Positions 9,184 to 13,595 of a stretch of DNA of 13,595 bases are shown here, one piece after another. The position numbers were made by a program, and so were the translations under genes. The notes beneath the pieces are model-generated. The model worked only from the letters and a program-made list of their open reading frames with translations, searched no databases and had not been told where the DNA came from. Source of the DNA: Phycisphaerales bacterium (GTDB taxonomy: Bacteria > Planctomycetota > Phycisphaerae > Phycisphaerales > SM1A02); assembly GCA_030748455.1 (NCBI GenBank), contig JASMLY010000036.1, positions 1-13,595 on the forward strand, read 5' to 3'. Positions within the stretch are counted from its first letter, which is position 1. Every line of letters begins with the position of its first letter.

Positions 9184-10002
9184 ATGGCATATGCAGCAGG
9201 TGTTGACGTTGGATCAACACAAACAAAAGCAGCGATCATCAATGAAAACCGCGAGTTAGTCGCAACAGCGTTGATCGATACTGGGTCAAATGTTATTGCA
9301 GCAGCTGAAGAAGTCTTTCAGCTTGCTCTTGATAACAACGATATTGGCAATGAAGAAGTGGATTATGTCATTGGCACTGGCTACGGACGTTACAAAGTAA
9401 CTTTTGGTAATGAACAGATTACTGAGATTAGTTGTCACGGTCGCGGGGCTGTTCACATGTTCCCCAAGACACGAACAGTCGTTGACATGGGCGGGCAAGA
9501 TACAAAAGCAATTCGCATCAGTGAAAATGGCGAAATTGAAGACTTTTGTATGAACGATAAATGTGCAGCAGGGACAGGGCGTTTCCTTGGTGCTGCAGCA
9601 GAAGCTCTAGAGTTAGGGCTTGACATGCTTGGACCAACCGCTTTGAAATACAACAAACCAGTAAAAATTAGTACTACGTGCACGGTTTTTGCAGAATCAG
9701 AAGTTCTTTCATGGCTTGGTAAAGGAAAGAAAGTAGAAGATATTTTATGGGGAGTGCATACTTCTATCGCAACTCGTTCTGGTGGTTTGATGCGACGGGT
9801 CGGCATTGAAGAAGAAATCACGTTCACAGGTGGTGTCACACGGAATGTTGCGATGGTGAAAGCACTTGAAGAGCGACTAGGAACGAAAGTGAACATCAGT
9901 GAAGATTCACACTTTATGGGTGCGTTAGGTGCAGCACTATTTGCAATGGATCGCATTATGGCATCGAGACAGCCAAAAGAGAATGTGGAGGTAGCACAAT
10001 GA
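9184..10002 (+). CDS. bzdP: Benzoyl-CoA reductase ATPase/activator subunit (BzdP type)
   Basis: ASKHA-family ATPase of 272 residues that would couple ATP hydrolysis to low-potential electron transfer into the reductase. Phosphate-1 motif DVGSTQTK lies at residues 8-15 and phosphate-2 DMGGQDTK begins at Asp101. Cys127 (NDKCAAGTG) and Cys166 ([10 protein letters not shown]) are the expected ligands of a [4Fe-4S] cluster bridging two ATPase subunits; these are, as I recall, the same residue numbers as in HgdC of Acidaminococcus. The adenosine-binding stretch TGGVTRN is also seen. The canonical GGQD motif suggests the BzdP/BcrA-like role, and at 272 residues it is far shorter than Thauera BcrA, which favours the Bzd type. 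ATG 9184 follows AAGGAGGG and lies 2 bases after the BzdO stop; its stop overlaps the next ATG. P versus Q assignment is less sure than the family. Confidence 0.85.
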   Translation: MAYAAGVDVGSTQTKAAIINENRELVATALIDTGSNVIAAAEEVFQLALDNNDIGNEEVDYVIGTGYGRYKVTFGNEQITEISCHGRGAVHMFPKTRTVVDMGGQDTKAIRISENGEIEDFCMNDKCAAGTGRFLGAAAEALELGLDMLGPTALKYNKPVKISTTCTVFAESEVLSWLGKGKKVEDILWGVHTSIATRSGGLMRRVGIEEEITFTGGVTRNVAMVKALEERLGTKVNISEDSHFMGALGAALFAMDRIMASRQPKENVEVAQ

Positions 10003-10817
10003 CAATCACAATTGGAATCGATGTTGGTTCAACGTATACAAAATCAATTGCGCTTGATGAAAGTGGTGAGATACTTGCCAAAGACGCACGACATACAGGC
10101 TTTAAGCTTGATGTTGTTTCTGAAGCGTCATGGAAAACGTGTATTGCAAACGCAGGTCTGACTGAAGCGGATGTTGATTACACCGTATCAACCGGAATAG
10201 GGCGCCACCGCTGTCCAGTGAAAGATATTTTTGTGACGGATCTTACTGCGAGCGCTCGCGGAGCCGCGAGATTGTTTCCAGGAACCAGAACAATCCTTGA
10301 CGTTGGCGGACAAACGATGAAAGCAATTCGCCTTGAAGATAACGCAAAAGTGAAGAACTTCCGTTTGAACGATAAATGTGCAGCGGGAACTGGTGCCTTC
10401 CTTGAAAAAACCGCTCGATATATGGGGTACACCACGGAAGAAATTGGTCCACTTCTCAATACAGCAAAAGATCCAGCTGAAATCTCTGGTGTTTGTGCAG
10501 TCTTTGCTGAGTCTGAAGTGATTAACCAACTTTCTCTCGGTACGCCTCCTTCAGACATCATGCAAGGTGCGATCGAGTCACTTGTTGTTCGGTGCGTGCA
10601 ATTGATGAAACGTGTGAAAGCTGAAGAGGAATTCACACTCATCGGTGGAATCATGCGCTTCGATACTGTCCCCGGAGAAGTCGAGAAACAGTTAGAGAAT
10701 ACTGTCAACGTTCCAGAGGGCGAAATGTGTATGTACACAACTGCACTTGGTGCGGCAATTCTTGGACATGTTCGACTGGAAAAACTTGCAGAGGAACGCC
10801 ATGCGGCGACAGCTTGA
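9999..10817 (+). CDS. bzdQ: Benzoyl-CoA reductase ATPase/activator subunit (BzdQ/BcrD type)
   Basis: Second ASKHA ATPase, also 272 residues and alignable without gaps to its neighbour through the main motifs: DVGSTYTK at 8-15, Asp101 of DVGGQTMK, Cys127 (NDKCAAGTG) and Cys166 ([10 protein letters not shown]). Residue 106 is Thr where the first copy has Asp (GGQD). The stretch from [14 protein letters not shown] to about MKRV resembles, from memory, BadG/BcrD/BzdQ subunits, which also depart from GGQD. Together the pair would form the heterodimeric activator with one shared [4Fe-4S] cluster, unlike the HgdC homodimer. ATG 9999 overlaps the previous stop (ATGA) with GGAGG upstream. The stop overlaps the next ATG by one base (TGATG). 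ATPase call is firm; Q naming rests on order and resemblance. Confidence 0.83.
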   Translation: MTITIGIDVGSTYTKSIALDESGEILAKDARHTGFKLDVVSEASWKTCIANAGLTEADVDYTVSTGIGRHRCPVKDIFVTDLTASARGAARLFPGTRTILDVGGQTMKAIRLEDNAKVKNFRLNDKCAAGTGAFLEKTARYMGYTTEEIGPLLNTAKDPAEISGVCAVFAESEVINQLSLGTPPSDIMQGAIESLVVRCVQLMKRVKAEEEFTLIGGIMRFDTVPGEVEKQLENTVNVPEGEMCMYTTALGAAILGHVRLEKLAEERHAATA

Positions 10818-11113
10818 TGACTGATATTAATTTAACAGTTCATGGGCAAAATGGTCAAGCGAATTGCGGAGACCCAAACTCGCTAGAGAGTTTTTCAGTT
10901 CAGCCAGACCCGAAACTCCTCGCTGAGGGTTGGGAGCGAAGGCAACTTGCCGATCCAGATCGGGCAAAAGAAGCAGTTGAATTGTATGAATCGCTCGGAT
11001 TCGAAGTACTAGCCAAAGAGCTTGACGAATCGGATTTCGGCGACGCATGCAAAACATGTGCAGTTGCAGGTTGCAATGGGTATGTCATGATTTACACACG
11101 AAAGAAGAAATAA
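10817..11113 (+). CDS. Small Cys-containing protein of unknown function
   Basis: A 98-residue soluble protein that I cannot assign to a characterised family. The N-terminal half has one Cys in NCGDPNS. The middle is acidic and helical in look (DRAKEAVELYESLGFEVLAKEL). The end holds three cysteines in the pattern ACKTCAVAGC, then a YVMIYTRKKK tail. Four cysteines could bind a metal, a small cluster or form a redox pair, but nothing proves this. I chose ATG 10817, which overlaps the upstream TGA (TGATG) and suggests coupling to the ATPase gene; an earlier in-frame ATG at 10727 lies inside that gene. GAGGAA at 10794-10799 is a possible distant ribosome site. Placement between the reductase and an orphan large subunit suggests a role in assembly or electron transfer, which is inference. 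The family resembles short IYTR-tailed proteins that I recall near aromatic-degradation genes. Confidence 0.75.
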   Translation: MTDINLTVHGQNGQANCGDPNSLESFSVQPDPKLLAEGWERRQLADPDRAKEAVELYESLGFEVLAKELDESDFGDACKTCAVAGCNGYVMIYTRKKK

Positions 11114-11114
11114 C

Positions 11115-12344
11115 ATGAAATTTAAAACACAATTTGATATCTTTGGATTCTATGATTGGGTACGAGAATGCGGAATGCCAATAGCGCATTGCTCCGCTTT
11201 TGCACCTGCTGAAGCGTTGCTCGCCGCAGGGATTATGCCGGTATATCCTGAAAACCACGCTGCGATCCTTGGAGCCCTTTCTCCGACTCGGGATGTTGAT
11301 AATCCATACGCACTGAAGGCAATCGACCGAAGTGTGAACGAGAGAGAACTCTCTTCCCCAAAACTTTGTTGCTACGCACTCTCGGACATCGGCGTTTTAC
11401 TTGGTGAAGAATCCCCAATTGGCGGTTTGCCAGCGGCCGACTTGTTTTACGCATGCAATAGCCAATGCACCGTTGTTGAACGGTGGGGCGATCAAGTACA
11501 AATCATCTGTGGTGAGCGAGACTTAGATGTTCCACACTATGTCCTTCGGACACCACGCCTTGCTAAGCGTGAACTGCATACTGAGGAGGAAATCGCTGAT
11601 TTCCGTTCGCAGCTCGAAGGACATATCGAAGAGATATGCAAACGGTTTGGCACTTCGTTCAGCGAAGAAAAACTCAAGGAATTCACTGCAGAATCTGACA
11701 AAGCAAACGCGCTTTGGCAAGAATGTTTGAAGATGGCAAAACTCTCACCTGCGCCGTGGAGTGATTTTGACGCCTTCACTGCAATGGCACCAATTGTCAT
11801 TGCTCGCGGATTACCAATTTGTACGAAGTACTATGAAGATCTTCTTGCGGAGATTAAACAAAATGTAACTGATGGTATTACTGCGATTCCTGATGAACAG
11901 GTACGGCTCGTATGGGACGCAATTCCAATTTGGCCACGAAAGAACTGGTTACAAAATCTCGCTGCTGAACAAAATGCTGTTTTTGTGGCAAGCACGTATA
12001 CCCATAGTTGGTGGTTTAATTTTGATGCGGACAATGCTATGGATAGTTTATGTCGCCGATATGCTTGGAATACGATGAATCGTTCTCTCGATTGGATTTA
12101 CGGCTGGACAATGGACATGATGCGCGATTGGAACGCAACGGGTATTGTTTGCCATTGGAATCACAGTTGCGGTATTTGGAACAGTTACGTGAAACGTCGT
12201 TTACCTCTTTATGAAGAAAATAATATCCCGCACATTGTTATAGAAGCAGATATGGTTGATGCTCGGCACTTCAACGAAGAGCGAGTAACGCAGCAGATGA
12301 CCGAATTTATTGCCCAACTAAAAGAGACCACTTGCACAGCATAA
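11115..12344 (+). CDS. Third, orphan benzoyl-CoA reductase/2-hydroxyacyl-CoA dehydratase-type large subunit
   Basis: This 409-residue protein belongs to the same D-component family as the two reductase subunits. Evidence is the PAEALLAAGIMPVYPE segment near residue 31, KLCCYALSDIG with Cys85/86, FYACNSQC with Cys114/118, AIPIWPRKNW, and CHWNHSCG with Cys346/352. The characteristic ending reads IPHIVIEADMVDAR. Compared with the BzdO-type subunit, the middle GVPC cysteine is missing and that site reads IPIWP. The protein is rich in Trp around residues 300-355. It has no partner large subunit or ATPase of its own. Possible roles: alternative subunit for another substrate, assembly factor, a 2-hydroxyacyl-CoA dehydratase half, or a double-cubane-like reductase using the operon ATPases. 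None can be chosen here. It starts 1 base after the small Cys protein, with only a weak ribosome site. Confidence 0.82.
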   Translation: MKFKTQFDIFGFYDWVRECGMPIAHCSAFAPAEALLAAGIMPVYPENHAAILGALSPTRDVDNPYALKAIDRSVNERELSSPKLCCYALSDIGVLLGEESPIGGLPAADLFYACNSQCTVVERWGDQVQIICGERDLDVPHYVLRTPRLAKRELHTEEEIADFRSQLEGHIEEICKRFGTSFSEEKLKEFTAESDKANALWQECLKMAKLSPAPWSDFDAFTAMAPIVIARGLPICTKYYEDLLAEIKQNVTDGITAIPDEQVRLVWDAIPIWPRKNWLQNLAAEQNAVFVASTYTHSWWFNFDADNAMDSLCRRYAWNTMNRSLDWIYGWTMDMMRDWNATGIVCHWNHSCGIWNSYVKRRLPLYEENNIPHIVIEADMVDARHFNEERVTQQMTEFIAQLKETTCTA

Positions 12345-12354
12345 GGAAGTACGC

Positions 12355-12939
12355 ATGTCCGCCCCCGAAATAACACCAACAAAATGCTTACGCGATGAGC
12401 ACGAAATCATTCTCGGAATGATTGATTGTTTTGAGCCCGCGCTTACTCAAGCAGAAACGGGCGAGATTTCTAATGAGGACTTACTGTCCTTTTTGGATTT
12501 CTTCAGGGGGTTTGCGGATATGTGTCATCATTGCAAAGAAGAAGATCAGTTGTTCCCAACTTTGGAGAAGCAAGGGATTCCTCGCAATGGTGGTCCAATT
12601 GGTGTTATGCTCCAAGAACATGCTGTTGCAAGACGGCTTACTCAAGCGATGACAGAGAAACTTGATGCACATATTTCTGGAGATGTTTCAGCGATGGAGC
12701 ATTTTATTGATCAAGGTAGACAGTACATTGATTTAATGCGTGGGCATATTGGTAAGGAAAACCCTATCCTTTTTGGCATGGCTGACCAAGTTGTGCATGG
12801 CGAGTCGCTCGATGCACTCACCAAAGCATACGAAGAAGCCGCAAGTGGGGATGAGTATTGCGAAACAATGAAACGGTGCAAGGCAACTGCAGATCGCTTT
12901 CTAGAAAAATACAACGTGCAAAGGACGAATTGTCAATGA
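12355..12939 (+). CDS. Hemerythrin-like (HHE) protein
   Basis: A 194-residue four-helix-bundle hemerythrin-domain protein, which would hold a non-heme di-iron site and bind O2, or act in iron or redox handling. Candidate ligands fit the family pattern: His16 (RDEHE), His58 and Glu62 (MCHHCKEEDQLFP), His89 (LQEHAV), His131 and Glu135 (RGHIGKENPILF). The C-terminal 50 residues add Cys in GDEYCETMKRCKA. No transmembrane or signalling domain is attached, so it is a free cytoplasmic protein. AAGGA at 12343-12347 lies 7 bases before ATG 12355, and the stop overlaps the next gene as ATGA. In an operon for an oxygen-sensitive reductase, O2 scavenging or sensing near the enzyme is a reasonable inference. 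Iron delivery or repair is the main alternative. Confidence 0.88.
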   Translation: MSAPEITPTKCLRDEHEIILGMIDCFEPALTQAETGEISNEDLLSFLDFFRGFADMCHHCKEEDQLFPTLEKQGIPRNGGPIGVMLQEHAVARRLTQAMTEKLDAHISGDVSAMEHFIDQGRQYIDLMRGHIGKENPILFGMADQVVHGESLDALTKAYEEAASGDEYCETMKRCKATADRFLEKYNVQRTNCQ

Positions 12940-13595
12940 CAACCCAAACAGCAACGTATGAGCCAACAGCAACCGACTTTCTCAATGTTAGCTCGCTATT
13001 GACGGAAGATGAACGAGCAATTCAAGAAGCAGTTGCAAAGTTTGTAGATGATCGAGTTCTTCCACTTATGGCAGATTCTTTTGACTCGCACACTTTTCCA
13101 ATGGAAATTGTTCCTGAAATTGCAGAGATGGGTTTGTTTGGTCCAAATTTAGAGGGCTATGGTTGTGCTGGCTTAAACAATGTTTGTTACGGACTTATTT
13201 GTCAAGAACTTGAAAGAGCTGACGCTGGTGTCCGTAGTTTTGTTTCTGTGCAAGGCAGTTTGGTGATGTTTCCAATTTATGCGTATGGAAGCGAAGAGCA
13301 AAAAGAGTATTGGCTACCAAAACTCGCAGCAGGTGAAGCAATCGGTTGTTTTGGTTTAACTGAACCAGATGGTGGCTCTGACCCCGGAACCATGAGAACA
13401 AAAGCAGTCAAGGATGGCGACGATTGGATTATCAACGGTGCAAAGATGTGGATCACCAATGGTACGATTGCAGATGTTGCAGTTGTTTGGGCTGACACGG
13501 AAGATGGCGTTCGTGGTTTCCTTATTGAAAAAGATACTCCCGGTTATACGACAAGAGATATTCACAAAAAATATTCACTTCGTGCTTCAGTAACT
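12936..13595 (+). CDS. gcdH: Glutaryl-CoA dehydrogenase, 3'-partial
   Basis: The first 220 residues of an acyl-CoA dehydrogenase flavoprotein, cut by the right edge. It carries RSFVSVQGSLVMFPIYAYG, FGLTEPDGGSDPGTM, the GAKMWITNG strand and KYSLRASVT, all characteristic of glutaryl-CoA dehydrogenase. Arg100 and Ser104 line up with human Arg94 and Ser98, which contact the distal carboxylate of glutaryl-CoA. The enzyme oxidises glutaryl-CoA and, in the common form, decarboxylates it to crotonyl-CoA and CO2, passing electrons to electron-transfer flavoprotein. The catalytic base and the residues separating decarboxylating from non-decarboxylating forms lie beyond the window. ATG 12936 overlaps the hemerythrin stop (ATGA). 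It fits the last specific step of benzoyl-CoA breakdown, using glutaryl-CoA made by the thiolase. Confidence 0.92.
   Translation, partial: MTTQTATYEPTATDFLNVSSLLTEDERAIQEAVAKFVDDRVLPLMADSFDSHTFPMEIVPEIAEMGLFGPNLEGYGCAGLNNVCYGLICQELERADAGVRSFVSVQGSLVMFPIYAYGSEEQKEYWLPKLAAGEAIGCFGLTEPDGGSDPGTMRTKAVKDGDDWIINGAKMWITNGTIADVAVVWADTEDGVRGFLIEKDTPGYTTRDIHKKYSLRASVT

Noticed and set aside
10178..10738. A 186-residue open frame on the minus strand inside the second ATPase gene.
   Set aside because: It is antisense to a gene with intact ATPase motifs, has low-complexity Ser/Pro-rich composition typical of a shadow frame, and no recognisable domain or ribosome site.
10727..10816. ATG at 10727 as the start of the small Cys protein.
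   Set aside because: The added 30 residues are the out-of-frame reading of the conserved ATPase C-terminus. ATG 10817 couples neatly to the upstream stop.
1..13595. Searched by eye for tRNA, rRNA, CRISPR arrays, insertion sequences, terminators and riboswitches.
   Set aside because: Coding sequence fills the window almost completely and gaps are at most 21 bases. No hairpin-plus-T-run, repeat array or transposase was seen.

Overview
This is a single plus-strand, tightly packed bacterial operon fragment for anaerobic aromatic-acid breakdown. Its core is a complete ATP-dependent (class I) benzoyl-CoA reductase: two large iron-sulfur subunits (6695-7858 and 7880-9181) followed by two 272-residue ATPase/activator subunits (9184-10002 and 9999-10817). 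Both ATPases being short, and the order N-O-P-Q, fit the Azoarcus-type Bzd enzyme better than the Thauera/Rhodopseudomonas Bcr/Bad type, whose A subunit is much longer. Arginine codons are mostly CGN, Shine-Dalgarno sites are clear and GC content looks moderate by eye, so the host is probably a bacterium. No taxon can be named from the window. Class I reductases are best known from facultative anaerobes and phototrophs.

Layout. 3-2993: a large fused protein with an unrecognised N-terminal region, a DUF2889-like middle and an AMP-forming acyl-CoA ligase, open at the left edge. 2998-4248: thiolase. 4251-6698: 3-hydroxyacyl-CoA dehydrogenase/enoyl-CoA hydratase fusion in the dehydrogenase-first order. 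6695-10817: the reductase. 10817-11113: a 98-residue Cys-containing protein. 11115-12344: a third, unpaired reductase/2-hydroxyacyl-CoA-dehydratase-type large subunit. 12355-12939: hemerythrin. 12936-13595: glutaryl-CoA dehydrogenase, cut by the right edge. Gaps are 21 bases or less, and four junctions overlap by 1-4 bases (at 6695, 9999, 10817 and 12936). No stretch over 300 bases lacks a gene, and I see no internal promoter, terminator, RNA gene, insertion sequence, repeat array or CRISPR.

Pathway (inference from family knowledge). The ligase would make a CoA ester, and the reductase would dearomatise benzoyl-CoA or a substituted analogue using ATP. After hydration and ring opening, the fusion and thiolase would carry 3-hydroxypimelyl-CoA to glutaryl-CoA and acetyl-CoA. 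Glutaryl-CoA dehydrogenase would give crotonyl-CoA, which the same fusion and thiolase could finish to acetyl-CoA. The dienoyl-CoA hydratase, 6-hydroxy dehydrogenase, ring-opening hydrolase and donor ferredoxin are not in the window.

The most unusual part is 10817-12939: a small Cys protein, an orphan third reductase-type subunit without its own ATPase, and a hemerythrin, all between the reductase and glutaryl-CoA dehydrogenase. They look like an accessory module to the reductase.
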